Assembly: GCF_004514425.2 (NCBI RefSeq)
Contig: NZ_MYFN02000002.1
Location: forward strand, 248,001-312,000
Direction of reading: 5' to 3'
Length of the DNA: 64,000 nucleotides
DNA from: Shinella sumterensis
Lineage (GTDB): Bacteria > Pseudomonadota > Alphaproteobacteria > Rhizobiales > Rhizobiaceae
Positions 18,529-27,015 of this stretch are shown one piece after another; within the stretch, counting starts at the first letter, position 1, and each line of letters opens with the position of its first letter. The notes below the pieces were generated by a model that was not told the DNA's origin, ran no database searches, and worked only from the letters and a program-made list of their open reading frames with translations. The translations under genes and the position numbers were made by a program.

Positions 18529-19561
18529 GCCGCAGGCTATCCGTGACGTCCTTGGCAAGGCGGGCTTCGGCCCGCCTTGCTGATTCCTGGAGGTCGCGAT
18601 CGCGACCGGCGATCTTTTCGATGGCCTCGATCGCGAGGTCGGTCACGATGTAATCCGGCTTGTGACCGAGGTCGCGGATCCAGACGAGTTCCGATCCGGC
18701 AATGTCGCGGGCCAGCCCGCGGGAATGGATTTCCTCGTAAACGATCCCGTCCGAATCGCCCGTGACGATAACCGTGGGCGTACGGATTTCCCGATAGCGG
18801 GGTTGCACGCGGCGGACATAGTCAAGCAGGCTCGCAACGTCGATCGCATTGTTGCGGAACGTCGCCGGACGCAACACCAGGGCGGGGCCCGTCGCATCGA
18901 CATAATCCAGCGGCCGCGGATTCGGATCGAAGACGGAAAGCGATCCGCTTTCGATGCGCGTAAGGCCGGCCGGCATCGCCACGATATGGCTGAACAGCCA
19001 GCCGACCACCGGCAGCTTCGCGATGTCATAGTACCAGTCGACACCGCCCGGCCAGGGATGGGTCGCGGGGGCGAGGAAAAGCAGGCCGGCGGTCTTCTCC
19101 GGATGTTCCAGTGCGAAGCTCGCAGCGATGGCGCCGCCGAAGGAGTGGCCGACGATGATCGCCCGCTCCATGCCGCGCGCCTCCATCAGGCGGGCGATGG
19201 CGCGGGCCTGCCCGTCGGGCCGAGCGTTTTCAGGGCCGCCACGGTCGGAATAGCCGTGGCCGGGCCGGTCGAGAAATAGCAGGTCGGCCCGGCCCTCCAG
19301 CGCCGGACGGAAGGCGTGCATGGGGTCGCGCAGATTGCCGCTTGCGCCGTGGATGAAGACGATCGGCGGCAGGTCGGCCTCTCCGCCGGCGGGCACGAAC
19401 ACGCTGTTCATGCGCATGCCGCCGATATCGATGCGTTCGCCGACATTGCCGTAACGCCGTTCGAGAGACTGCGTCTGCCATGCGCTGAAGAGAAAGCCGG
19501 CAAGCGCCAGGGCAAAGGGGACGGCGAGGAGGGCTGTCAGCATGGAGGCGCGGCGCTGCAT
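18515..19561 (-). CDS. Alpha/beta hydrolase
   Basis: A 348-residue hydrolase with an N-terminal membrane anchor (LLAVPFALALAGFLFSAW). The fold signatures are FIHGASGNLRDP (oxyanion region), DRPGHGYSD and the nucleophile elbow GHSFGGA; the acid is likely in VTGDSDGIV and the His in RDLGHKPDY. The substrate is unknown. It is convergent with pyk, sharing 14 bases. The ribosome site is weak, so the exact start could be ATG 19543. Confidence 0.85.
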   Translation of the reverse strand: MQRRASMLTALLAVPFALALAGFLFSAWQTQSLERRYGNVGERIDIGGMRMNSVFVPAGGEADLPPIVFIHGASGNLRDPMHAFRPALEGRADLLFLDRPGHGYSDRGGPENARPDGQARAIARLMEARGMERAIIVGHSFGGAIAASFALEHPEKTAGLLFLAPATHPWPGGVDWYYDIAKLPVVGWLFSHIVAMPAGLTRIESGSLSVFDPNPRPLDYVDATGPALVLRPATFRNNAIDVASLLDYVRRVQPRYREIRTPTVIVTGDSDGIVYEEIHSRGLARDIAGSELVWIRDLGHKPDYIVTDLAIEAIEKIAGRDRDLQESARRAEARLAKDVTDSLRLRRR

Positions 19562-19632
19562 GGAGAAGGGGATAACGCTGTCTGGTCTACAGCGCTTTTA
19601 CGAGGACGGAGCGATGGCGGATCACCCGCGGG

Positions 19633-20253
19633 TCAGGTCCTCTGTCCCGTCAGCTTTTCGGCGAGTTCACCGAGCGCCTTCTGCGCCTGCCGCTCGGTCG
19701 GATAGACAAGGAGGAAACGCTCCCAGGCTTTCAGCGCCAGCTCGTCCCGCCCGGTCTGGGTCATGATGCCCGCCATGCCGGCGAGCGCGCCGAAGTGGCG
19801 GGGCTCAAGCCGCAGGACCTGGTTGATGTCGGACATCGACTTGCGATAGTTGCCCATCTTGAAATGCAGCGTGGCGCGCCGGTTCCAGCCCTCCGCATAG
19901 TCGGGCCGCAGGCGAATCGCCTCATCGAGGAAATCGAGCGCGGCGGCGTTCCGGTTTTCTTCGACGGCCTTGTCCGACTGCTGGATGAGGAAGTTGATGG
20001 TGGCGCTGCCGGAATCCTGCCACTCGCGGCGGATCTGGTTGGCAATGCCTTTCGCCTTGTCGGGATCGCCCTCGCGCTTCAACTCGACGAAAAGCTTGTC
20101 CACACGCTGTGCCTGAGTCGTGAAGGCACCGCCGGACGATGGATCGACGGAGACCTTGTCGGGCTGCTGTGCCCATGCAGCGGCCGGAGCCGTGCCGGCA
20201 ACGGCGAACGAAAGGAGCAATACGGGAAACGAGAAAAAGCGCATGGCGGTCAT
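19633..20253 (-). CDS. Exported TPR-repeat protein
   Basis: A protein of about 206 residues with a signal peptide (FFSFPVLLLSFAVAG to AWAQ). It has at least two tetratricopeptide repeats (AAALDFLDEAIRLRPDYAEGW, KSMSDINQVLRLEPRHFGAL), so it is a periplasmic protein-binding scaffold of unknown partner. ATG 20253 is chosen to give a compact signal peptide; ATG 20295 is also possible. Neither has a strong ribosome site. Confidence 0.78.
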   Translation of the reverse strand: MTAMRFFSFPVLLLSFAVAGTAPAAAWAQQPDKVSVDPSSGGAFTTQAQRVDKLFVELKREGDPDKAKGIANQIRREWQDSGSATINFLIQQSDKAVEENRNAAALDFLDEAIRLRPDYAEGWNRRATLHFKMGNYRKSMSDINQVLRLEPRHFGALAGMAGIMTQTGRDELALKAWERFLLVYPTERQAQKALGELAEKLTGQRT

Positions 20254-20327
20254 GGTAAACCGCCAGCGCGCAACTTCAAACAGTTTTTCGATCATCACTG
20301 TCCGCACGAGGGGACAGGCAGACGCGA

Positions 20328-20453
20328 TCAGCCCTGACGAGCCTTGAAGCGCGGGTTCTGCTTGTTGATGATGTAGATGCGGCCCTTGCGGCGAACAAGG
20401 CGGTTCTCGCGGTGGCGAGCCTTGAGCGACTTGAGCGAATTCTTGATCTTCAT
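20328..20453 (-). CDS. rpmJ: 50S ribosomal protein L36
   Basis: A 41-residue basic protein starting [17 protein letters not shown] and ending [12 protein letters not shown], the alphaproteobacterial L36 form. It lacks the CxxC zinc ribbon, so it is the zinc-independent (C-minus) type. It stands outside the ribosomal protein operons, which is normal for this family in rhizobia, between the purEK terminator and the TPR gene. Confidence 0.93.
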   Translation of the reverse strand: MKIKNSLKSLKARHRENRLVRRKGRIYIINKQNPRFKARQG

Positions 20454-20503
20454 TTTTCTGATCCGCGTATTGCAGGGCGATGGACTCGCCGGATTTCCTC
20501 AAT

Positions 20504-20528
20504 CAAAAACGCGCCGTTTCGGGCGCGC
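20504..20528 (-). terminator. Intrinsic terminator of purEK
   Basis: On the minus strand CGCGCC-CGAAAC-GGCGCG is followed by TTTTTG. It lies about 95 bases after the purK stop and just upstream of rpmJ, so rpmJ must have its own promoter in the following 50 bases. Confidence 0.8.
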
Positions 20529-20621
20529 TTTCAGGTTGGGCAGGCATGTAACCCGTGACATTTCCGCTGTCAACCACAGGCGCCGGGTTTTCCGCGACGA
20601 TGGCCGGTTTTCCAGCCTCTC

Positions 20622-21680
20622 TCAATCGAAAATCTGGGTGACATGCCCCATCTTGCGGCCCGGACGGGCTTCCGTCTTGCCGTAGAGATGCACGAGCACG
20701 CCGGGGCGGGCGAGCCAGGCGGGAACGTCGTCGATATCGTCGCCGATGAGATTCTGCATCACGCAATCCGAGTGGCGGCGCGGGTCGCCGAGCGGGTGGC
20801 CGGCGATGGCGCGGATATGCTGCTCGAACTGCGATACCACGCAGGCCGCTTCCGTCCAGTGGCCGGAATTGTGCACGCGCGGCGCGATTTCGTTGGCCAC
20901 GAGCCCGCCATCCGGCAGCACGAAAAACTCGACGCCGATAACGCCCACATAGCCGAGATTGTCGAGAATGGCGCGGGCAGCCTTGCGGGCGAGATCCGCC
21001 GTCGCCTCGCTCACCCGGGCGGGCAGGGTGGAGGTGTGGAGAATACCGTTGGTATGAACGTTCTCCGCCGGATCGTAGCAGGCGATGGTGCCGTCACGAT
21101 CGCGCGCGGCGATGATCGAGATCTCGCGCTCGAAGGGCACGAGGCTTTCGAGAATCAGCGGCACGCCGCCCAGCGCCTCGAAAGCGCCATCGCGGTTTTC
21201 GGCCGGCGAGCGGAAGACGCGCTGGCCCTTGCCATCATAGCCGAGCCGTCGCGTCTTGAGCACGCCGACGCCGCCGAAGTGATCGAGGGCGGCCTCGAGG
21301 TCGCCCTGGCTGTCGACGGCAGCGAAATCGGCGGTGAGGATGCCGCAGTCACGGATGAAGCTTTTTTCGACCAGCCGGTCCTGCGAGACTTCCAATGCGC
21401 GCGGCGGCGGATAGACCGGAACGGCGGCGGCCAGCGCCTGGGCGGCGGCGACGGGCACGTTCTCGAATTCGTAGGTGACGACGTCGCAGATGCGGGCGAG
21501 CTCGGCGAGCGCGTCGGCGTCGTCATAGGCCGCGACGATCTGGCCGTTCGCCACCTGTGCTGCCGGACAATCGGCCTGCGGCTCAAGGATGACGGTGCGC
21601 AGGTTGAGACGTGCAGCCGCCATGGCGAGCATGCGGCCGAGCTGGCCGCCGCCGATGATGCCGATCGTGCGTGCGGTCAT
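20622..21680 (-). CDS. purK: N5-carboxyaminoimidazole ribonucleotide synthase
   Basis: An ATP-grasp enzyme of purine synthesis that carboxylates AIR to N5-CAIR. The 352-residue protein starts [18 protein letters not shown], a nucleotide-binding Gly-rich motif, and carries [12 protein letters not shown] and [13 protein letters not shown]. The start at 21680 overlaps the purE stop by 4 bases (ATGA), so PurE and PurK are made together. Confidence 0.96.
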   Translation of the reverse strand: MTARTIGIIGGGQLGRMLAMAAARLNLRTVILEPQADCPAAQVANGQIVAAYDDADALAELARICDVVTYEFENVPVAAAQALAAAVPVYPPPRALEVSQDRLVEKSFIRDCGILTADFAAVDSQGDLEAALDHFGGVGVLKTRRLGYDGKGQRVFRSPAENRDGAFEALGGVPLILESLVPFEREISIIAARDRDGTIACYDPAENVHTNGILHTSTLPARVSEATADLARKAARAILDNLGYVGVIGVEFFVLPDGGLVANEIAPRVHNSGHWTEAACVVSQFEQHIRAIAGHPLGDPRRHSDCVMQNLIGDDIDDVPAWLARPGVLVHLYGKTEARPGRKMGHVTQIFD

Positions 21681-22180
21681 AGCGGGCCGTCCACGGGATA
21701 TTCCGCCACCGTGTTCGTCTGTGCCTCGCGCCATTCGTCGAGGCGATGGGCGAGTTCCGGGTCGTTGAGCGCCAGGACCGCAGCCGACAGCAGCGCAGCA
21801 TTGACGGCGCCGGCGCGGCCGATGGCGAGCGTTCCGACGGGAATGCCGGCCGGCATCTGGACGATCGACAGCAGGCTGTCCTGGCCGGAAAGCGCCTTGG
21901 ACTGGACCGGCACGCCGAACACCGGCAGCGGCGTCATGGCCGCGGCCATGCCGGGAAGGTGCGCTGCGCCGCCGGCACCGGCAATAATGATCTTGAAACC
22001 CTCGGCCTTGGCGCCGCGCGCGAAGCTGTAGAGCCGCTCGGGCGTGCGATGCGCCGAAATGATACGAGCCTCGTAATCCACGCCGAGCGCATCGAGCGTG
22101 TCGGCGGCATTCTTCATCGTCTCCCAGTCGGACTGGCTACCCATGATGATGGCGACGGGGGGCGTTTCTGTGGTGTCCAA
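21677..22180 (-). CDS. purE: N5-carboxyaminoimidazole ribonucleotide mutase, class I
   Basis: Moves the carboxylate made by PurK to form CAIR in purine synthesis. The 167-residue protein has the class I blocks [21 protein letters not shown] and [15 protein letters not shown]. It is the first enzyme gene of the purE-purK pair, 15 bases downstream of a small DUF465 gene on the same strand. Confidence 0.96.
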   Translation of the reverse strand: MDTTETPPVAIIMGSQSDWETMKNAADTLDALGVDYEARIISAHRTPERLYSFARGAKAEGFKIIIAGAGGAAHLPGMAAAMTPLPVFGVPVQSKALSGQDSLLSIVQMPAGIPVGTLAIGRAGAVNAALLSAAVLALNDPELAHRLDEWREAQTNTVAEYPVDGPL

Positions 22181-22195
22181 GGCGTCTCGTCCGGT

Positions 22196-22399
22196 TCAGG
22201 CGATGATATCGGGAATGATCTGGTCTTCCAGCTTGGAAATCTTGTCCTTCAGGACCAGTTTCTTCTTCTTCATGCGCTGGATTCTCAGGGCTTCGCAGCC
22301 GGTCTGGATCATGGCGTTGATGGCTGCGTCATAATCTTCATGCTCCTGGCGAAGCCGTGCGACCGCAAGCCGCAATTCCGCCTGGTCCTGATCTGCCAT
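22196..22399 (-). CDS. DUF465 (YdcH-like) small protein
   Basis: A 67-residue, highly charged helical protein (RLRQEHEDYDAAINAMI, RIQRMKKKKLVLKDKI), typical of DUF465. Function is unknown. It is probably the first gene of the purEK transcript, since only 15 bases separate it from purE. A second DUF465 gene is divergent, starting at 22617. Confidence 0.82.
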   Translation of the reverse strand: MADQDQAELRLAVARLRQEHEDYDAAINAMIQTGCEALRIQRMKKKKLVLKDKISKLEDQIIPDIIA

Positions 22400-22616
22400 G
22401 CTGCTTTTCCCCGTCGTCGGAAACAGCGGTTGGCCCGCTTGCCTCCATTCTCAATCAATCGTGCTCCTATCACGAAACCCGTGGTAACGGGAAGTTATCC
22501 CTTGCCACGTTTTCGCCTTCGACAAATGAAAAATGAAATGGCACACTGACTTTGTTGCAACCTGGACCATCCGGTCCGTGCTGGACCGGGTGAAAACAAA
22601 AGGAAGGAACTGTCAC

Positions 22617-22787
22617 ATGACGATTGAGGCTCACCTGGCTACGCTGGAAAAGAAGCATTTCGCTCTGGAGGAAGAGCTGCATGCTGCGGTCACGCGTCCC
22701 TCCTCGGAGGATCAGACGATCGCGGAGATCAAGCGTCGCAAGCTGCGCATCAAGGATGAGATCGAGCGGCTTCGCTCGGCACACTGA
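22617..22787 (+). CDS. Second DUF465 (YdcH-like) small protein
   Basis: A 56-residue charged helix protein (MTIEAHLATLEKKHFALEEE, IAEIKRRKLRIKDEIERL). AGGAAGGA at 22601-22608 sits 8 bases before the ATG and fixes the start; an extension upstream to 22533 is not needed. It is divergent from the first DUF465 gene across about 217 bases that must hold both promoters. Confidence 0.85.
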   Translation: MTIEAHLATLEKKHFALEEELHAAVTRPSSEDQTIAEIKRRKLRIKDEIERLRSAH

Positions 22788-22924
22788 AGACAGGAATTCC
22801 ACGGAGAATATTCGGGAGCACGTCGCGGAACAGACGGTCTGTATGGGAAGATCAGGGTAGGAGCCCGTTCCGCGAAACCGCTTCCCACAATGGAAATACA
22901 GCAATAGAAATCATCGATGTCGTG

Positions 22925-22962
22925 ACGCCCTGGCACCCGGATTTCCGTGCTGGGGCGTTCTG
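22925..22962 (+). terminator. Possible terminator after the second DUF465 gene
   Basis: ACGCCCTGGCAC pairs with GTGCTGGGGCGT (two mismatches) around a 10-base loop, followed by TCTGTTT. It ends just before the stop of the convergent ArsR gene and could serve both. The rest of 22788-22924 shows only a CGCGGAAC/GTTCCGCG inverted pair. Confidence 0.45.
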
Positions 22963-22964
22963 TT

Positions 22965-23225
22965 TCAGGACCAGAACTGGTCGAGCCAGAGGTTGAGCCT
23001 GTCGAAGCCCTTCGCATTGATCGCGTAGATGCGCTTCGTGCCCTCGGACGTCACGCTGACGAGATTGCAATCCAGCAGCGCCCTCAGATGCTGCGACACC
23101 GCCGGCCGGCTGATCGGCAACCCCTCGGACAATTCATTGACGGTGCGTGGCGCCCGGCGCAATTCCTCCAGCAGGAACCTGCGGTTGGGATCGGCAATCG
23201 CCGCAAAGGGATCAGGGTTCGCCAT
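22965..23225 (-). CDS. ArsR-family winged-helix regulator
   Basis: An 86-residue DNA-binding protein: FAAIADPNRRFLLEEL, then the helix-turn-helix ISRPAVSQHLRALLDCNLV, then the wing (SEGTKRIYAI). Only one Cys is present, so a classic dithiol metal or redox switch is not evident. It lies 59 bases downstream of the TauE/SafE gene on the same strand, and may control that exporter. Confidence 0.85.
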   Translation of the reverse strand: MANPDPFAAIADPNRRFLLEELRRAPRTVNELSEGLPISRPAVSQHLRALLDCNLVSVTSEGTKRIYAINAKGFDRLNLWLDQFWS

Positions 23226-23284
23226 GGCCGAACGCTATGGCAAAGCAGCATTTCCGGCAAGTATTTTGTGCGCTGCGGCAATGC

Positions 23285-24055
23285 TCAGGTGAAGGCGAGG
23301 ATGCCGTCATAGACGAGCTTCGTGCCCGCGATCAGAGCCATGGAGTACATGAAGGGATAGAACACTTCGGGCTTCATGCGCTTGACCATGAAGCCCCCGA
23401 AGGCCGTGGCGGCAATTGCAAGCGGTACCAGGGTCGCGGAGATGGTCAGGTTCGTCGTGTCGAGCTGGCCGAGCGCGAAATAGGGGCCGAGCTTGATGAA
23501 GTTGAGAATGGCGAAGAACCGCACGGCTGCACCCGTGTAATCGCGCGGCGGCAGTTTGAGCGGCAGGCCGTAAACCTGGAAGGGCGCCCCGCCGGCATGG
23601 GCGACGAAGCTGCCATAGCCGGAAAGTGTGCCGAAGAAGGCCGCGGGCAGCAGGCGATGCGGCTTCGGTTCGATGATGTGGCCGTGGCGGACGCGCCAGC
23701 TGTTGTAGAAGTAGCGCAGCACGAACAGCACGGTGATGAGGCCGATGATGAGGCGTAGCGCATCGCGCGGCACATAGGCCGAGGTGGCCCAGCCGATGGC
23801 GATGCCGAGCAGGGCGCCCGGCAGCATCATCTTCAGGAGCTGGCGGTTGTTGTGCTTGCGCCATATCCAGAGCGACACCCAATCCATCACCACGAGAATG
23901 GGCAGGAGGATCGCCGCGGCCTGGACCGGCGGCACCGCCATGGCGAGCAGCGGCACGCCCATGAGGGCAAGCGCCTCGCCCATGCCGCCCTTGGTGAGGC
24001 CGACGAGAAGCACGGCGGGAATGGCGGCGTAATAGATGGTAGGGTCTATGGACAT
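23285..24055 (-). CDS. TauE/SafE family sulfite or organic anion exporter
   Basis: A 256-residue inner membrane protein with seven to eight hydrophobic segments and the family pattern AIPAVLLVGLTKGGMGEALALMG near the N-terminus, repeated by PAAFFGTLSGYGSFVAHAGG in the second half. Members export sulfite, sulfoacetate or related anions. It is transcribed divergently from the ThiE-like gene and is followed by an ArsR-type regulator. The substrate is not readable. Confidence 0.85.
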   Translation of the reverse strand: MSIDPTIYYAAIPAVLLVGLTKGGMGEALALMGVPLLAMAVPPVQAAAILLPILVVMDWVSLWIWRKHNNRQLLKMMLPGALLGIAIGWATSAYVPRDALRLIIGLITVLFVLRYFYNSWRVRHGHIIEPKPHRLLPAAFFGTLSGYGSFVAHAGGAPFQVYGLPLKLPPRDYTGAAVRFFAILNFIKLGPYFALGQLDTTNLTISATLVPLAIAATAFGGFMVKRMKPEVFYPFMYSMALIAGTKLVYDGILAFT

Positions 24056-24147
24056 TGCGGACGGTTGATCCTGTTCGTCCTTCCGTCTATCCGCTTTGTT
24101 CTGTTATGACGAGCCTGGCTATCGCAAATCCTAGGAAAGTGCCTTTC

Positions 24148-24801
24148 ATGTCCGATGTCGAAAACCGCTGCCGCCTGGTGCTGATCCTTCCGGAAGGCGA
24201 TGACCTTTCCGCGCGGGCGGCAATGCTGGAGGGCGCGCTGAAGGGCGGTGACGTGGCGTCGGTCATCCTGCCGCAATACGGCCTCGACGACAGCGCGTTC
24301 CAGAAGCACGCGGAAGTGCTGGTGAAGATCGTGCAGGACGCGGGCGCGGCCGCACTCGTTGCCGGCGACACGCGCGTCGCGGGCCGTGCGAAAGCCGACG
24401 GCATCCATGTGACCGGCGGACTTGAGGCATTGGCCGAAGCCGTCGAGAAATTCACGCCCAAGCTGATCGTCGGCGGCGGCAATGCCACGGATCGCCACAA
24501 GGCGCTGGAAATCGGCGAAATCCAGCCGGACTACATCTTCTTCGGCAAGATCGGCGGCGACATCAAGCCGGAGGCGCATCCCAAGAATGTGGCGCTCGCC
24601 GAATGGTGGGCGTCCATGGTGGAAATCCCCTGCATCGTGCTGGGCGGAACGGACCCGCAGTCTGCGCTGGCTGTCGCCGAAAGCGGCGCGGAGTTCGTGG
24701 CGCTCGACAAGGCCGTTTTTGCCGAGCCGGCACAGGCGCCCCACATCGTTGCCGCCGTAAATGCACTGCTTGACGAAAAAGCGCCACGGTTTGGGGAATA
24801 G
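24148..24801 (+). CDS. Thiamine phosphate synthase-like protein
   Basis: A 217-residue TIM-barrel protein of the ThiE superfamily. It carries GDTRVAGRAKADGIHVTGG, IVGGGNATDRHKALE and DYIFFGKIGGD where ThiE has its phosphate and pyrophosphate-binding loops. True ThiE joins HMP-pyrophosphate and thiazole phosphate, but no other thi genes are here and the motifs are divergent, so the reaction is not certain. The start at 24148 has AGGAAAG 9 bases upstream. Confidence 0.72.
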   Translation: MSDVENRCRLVLILPEGDDLSARAAMLEGALKGGDVASVILPQYGLDDSAFQKHAEVLVKIVQDAGAAALVAGDTRVAGRAKADGIHVTGGLEALAEAVEKFTPKLIVGGGNATDRHKALEIGEIQPDYIFFGKIGGDIKPEAHPKNVALAEWWASMVEIPCIVLGGTDPQSALAVAESGAEFVALDKAVFAEPAQAPHIVAAVNALLDEKAPRFGE

Positions 24802-24810
24802 TAGCCGCTC

Positions 24811-25926
24811 ATGATCAGGGTCGTCCTTTCGCAAGCTTGCCGTATCGTGCCGGTGGCGCTTCTTGCCGCGGGCGTTTTCACGTGCGCGCCGGCCTTTGCG
24901 CAGGTCGCGAAGAAAGGGCCGGCTGTGACTGCCGGCGATACCGGAAAGGAAGACCAGCCGGCGGCGGGGACGCAGTCCGCAACGCCCGCCGAGAAGGGCG
25001 GCCAGGCTGATGGTCCTTCCGGCGGCCTGGGCGTTCTGGACCGCATGGGCGCGGAACTTCCCGACCTGCCAGCGGAAAAGCCTTTCACCGGAAAAGTCGA
25101 CGAGGCCTATGGCGCCTTCCAGCGTGGCCGATACCTGACGGCGATGGAACTGGCTCTGCCGCGTGCGCAGCTGGGAGACCCGGCCGCGCAAACGCTGGTC
25201 GCCGAAATCCTCGACCGCGGTCTTGGCGTGAAGCGCAACCGCGATCAGGCGATGTTCTGGTATGAGCAGGCCGCCAATGGCGGCGACCCGACCGGCATGT
25301 TCAAATATGCGGTGCTCCTGATGGAGCGCTCGCGCTCGAAGGAGGATCGCAAGAAGGCCGACGAGCTGATGAAGAAGGCGGCCGATCTCGGCAATGCGTC
25401 GGCGCAATTCAACTACGCGCAGGTCCTCGTGGCCGACAGCCCGGGCGAGAAAGGCCTGCGCGAGGCTATGCCCTATTATGAGAAATCGGCCGAGCAGGGC
25501 ATTGCGGATGCGCAATATGCGCTGTCGCAGATTTATATCAGCCTGAAGGACCTGCCGGAAGAAAAGACCAGGCGTGCCCGCGAATGGCTGTTGCGGGCCG
25601 CGCGCGCCGGTTACGATACCGCGCAGCTCGACCTCGGCATGTGGCTGGTGAACGGCACGGCCGGCGAGCGGGATTACGAGGCTGGCTTCAACTGGCTGAA
25701 GCGCGCCGCCGAAGGTGGCAACGCCGTCGCCCAGAGCAAGCTCGCCCAGCTCTATATCCACGCCATCGGTACGAAATCCGATCCCGTCGAGGCGGCGAAG
25801 TGGTTCGTTTTGGCGCGTCGCGCGGGGCTGAGCGATCCCTCTCTGGAGGACTTCTATCTGGGTCTTGACGAGTCGCAGCAGAAGGCGGCGATTACGGCCG
25901 CCAACAAGTTCCGCACCGGGTCCTGA
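24811..25926 (+). CDS. Exported Sel1-repeat protein
   Basis: A 371-residue protein with a signal peptide (RIVPVALLAAGVFTCAPAFA). After a 60-residue low-complexity linker it has four to five Sel1/TPR-like repeats (AQTLVAEILDRGLGVKRN, AMFWYEQAANGGDPTGMFKY, NWLKRAAEGGNAVAQSKL). Rhizobial Sel1 proteins such as ExoR act in the periplasm as binding partners of sensors, but this protein is longer and is not clearly ExoR. It follows the ThiE-like gene by 9 bases and is likely cotranscribed. Confidence 0.82.
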   Translation: MIRVVLSQACRIVPVALLAAGVFTCAPAFAQVAKKGPAVTAGDTGKEDQPAAGTQSATPAEKGGQADGPSGGLGVLDRMGAELPDLPAEKPFTGKVDEAYGAFQRGRYLTAMELALPRAQLGDPAAQTLVAEILDRGLGVKRNRDQAMFWYEQAANGGDPTGMFKYAVLLMERSRSKEDRKKADELMKKAADLGNASAQFNYAQVLVADSPGEKGLREAMPYYEKSAEQGIADAQYALSQIYISLKDLPEEKTRRAREWLLRAARAGYDTAQLDLGMWLVNGTAGERDYEAGFNWLKRAAEGGNAVAQSKLAQLYIHAIGTKSDPVEAAKWFVLARRAGLSDPSLEDFYLGLDESQQKAAITAANKFRTGS

Positions 25927-26105
25927 GCGGTCCCGTTTACCCTGTTGCACGATCGGTGCCCCTGCTTTGCGTGCCGTGCAGAGGCTTGAGGCTTGAAACT
26001 TCGGGGGATTTGTGGTCTTGAGGCCCCACATCCGGTCCCGGTACATTTTCGCGCTGCGGCTTTTGCCGCCCGATGCGCCGGACATTCCCGAAGGACATTC
26101 ATTTC

Positions 26106-26906
26106 ATGGCACGTTCCGCTCTTCTCAACGTCATGGTTCAGGCCGCCTTCAAGGCCGGCAAGTCGCTCGCGCGCGATTTCGGTGAGGTGCAGAACCTGCA
26201 GGTTTCGCTGAAAGGTCCGGGCGACTACGTCTCGCAGGCCGACCGCAAGGCCGAAAAGCTCATCCGCGAGGAACTGATGAAGGCCCGCCCGACCTACGGT
26301 TTCCTCGGTGAGGAATCCGAGGAGATCATCGGCACGGACGGCGCGCATCGCTGGATCGTCGATCCGCTCGACGGCACGACGAACTTCCTGCACGGCATTC
26401 CCTTCTTCGCGATTTCGATCGCGCTCGAGCGCAATGGCGAGATCGTCGCGGGCGTCGTGCTGAACCCCGGCACGGACGAGCTCTTCACCGCCGAGCGCGG
26501 CGGCGGCGCCTTCCTCAACGATCGCCGCCTGCGCGTTGCGGCCCGCAAGAACCTGTCGGATGCCGTCATCGGCTGCGGCATCCCGCATCTGGGCGACGTC
26601 AACCACGGCAAGTTCCTCATCGAGCTGCGCCATGTCATGGGCGAAGTCGCCGGCGTGCGCCGCCTTGGCTCTGCCTCGCTCGATCTCGCCTATGTGGCGG
26701 CCGGGCGTTTCGACGGTTTCTGGGAGCGCGACCTCATGCCGTGGGACATCGCCGCCAGCGTTCTCCTGATTCGCGAAGCCGGCGGTTATGCAACCGATCT
26801 CGACGGCAGCAACGCCGTGCTGGCGAGCGGCACTGTCGTCGCGGGCAACGAATATATCCACAAGGCGCTGCGCGAGGTCGTGCAGCGGCCCGTACCGGCA
26901 CGCTGA
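26106..26906 (+). CDS. suhB: Inositol-1-monophosphatase family protein
   Basis: A 266-residue Mg-dependent, Li-sensitive phosphatase-type protein. Metal ligands are in GEESEE, WIVDPLDGTTNF (motif 1) and WDIAASVLLIREAGG (motif 2). SuhB-type proteins hydrolyse inositol phosphate and in enterobacteria also join the rRNA antitermination complex. ATG 26106 is chosen with GAAGGA about 11 bases upstream. The 179 bases before it show no clear structure. Confidence 0.92.
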   Translation: MARSALLNVMVQAAFKAGKSLARDFGEVQNLQVSLKGPGDYVSQADRKAEKLIREELMKARPTYGFLGEESEEIIGTDGAHRWIVDPLDGTTNFLHGIPFFAISIALERNGEIVAGVVLNPGTDELFTAERGGGAFLNDRRLRVAARKNLSDAVIGCGIPHLGDVNHGKFLIELRHVMGEVAGVRRLGSASLDLAYVAAGRFDGFWERDLMPWDIAASVLLIREAGGYATDLDGSNAVLASGTVVAGNEYIHKALREVVQRPVPAR

Positions 26907-26918
26907 CGGGTGAAACAC

Positions 26919-26938
26919 GCGGTGCAGGAATGCACCGC
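26919..26938 (+). other. Hairpin after suhB without U-run
   Basis: GCGGTGCA-GGAA-TGCACCGC is a perfect 8-bp stem with a four-base loop, 12 bases after the suhB stop. No T-run follows, so it is more likely an RNA-stabilising or pausing hairpin than a complete terminator. Confidence 0.5.
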
Positions 26939-27015
26939 TGTTGCCGCCAAGCCCTTCAATTCGGCTCAATCTTCCACTAGTCTCCGCCCCGACGAGGAAG
27001 CGGAGATGCGACTAT

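Noticed and set aside
20643-22031. 462-codon plus-strand frame opposite purK/purE
   Set aside because: Antisense shadow; the purEK motifs and ATGA overlap fix the minus strand as coding.
24046-26085. 679-codon minus-strand frame across the ThiE-like and Sel1 genes
   Set aside because: Spans two plus-strand genes with clear signal peptide and domains; composition is that of a shadow frame.
25927-26105. suhB-motif RNA known from Rhizobiales near suhB genes
   Set aside because: I looked on both strands for a terminator-tailed hairpin RNA in this 179-base gap and saw none.
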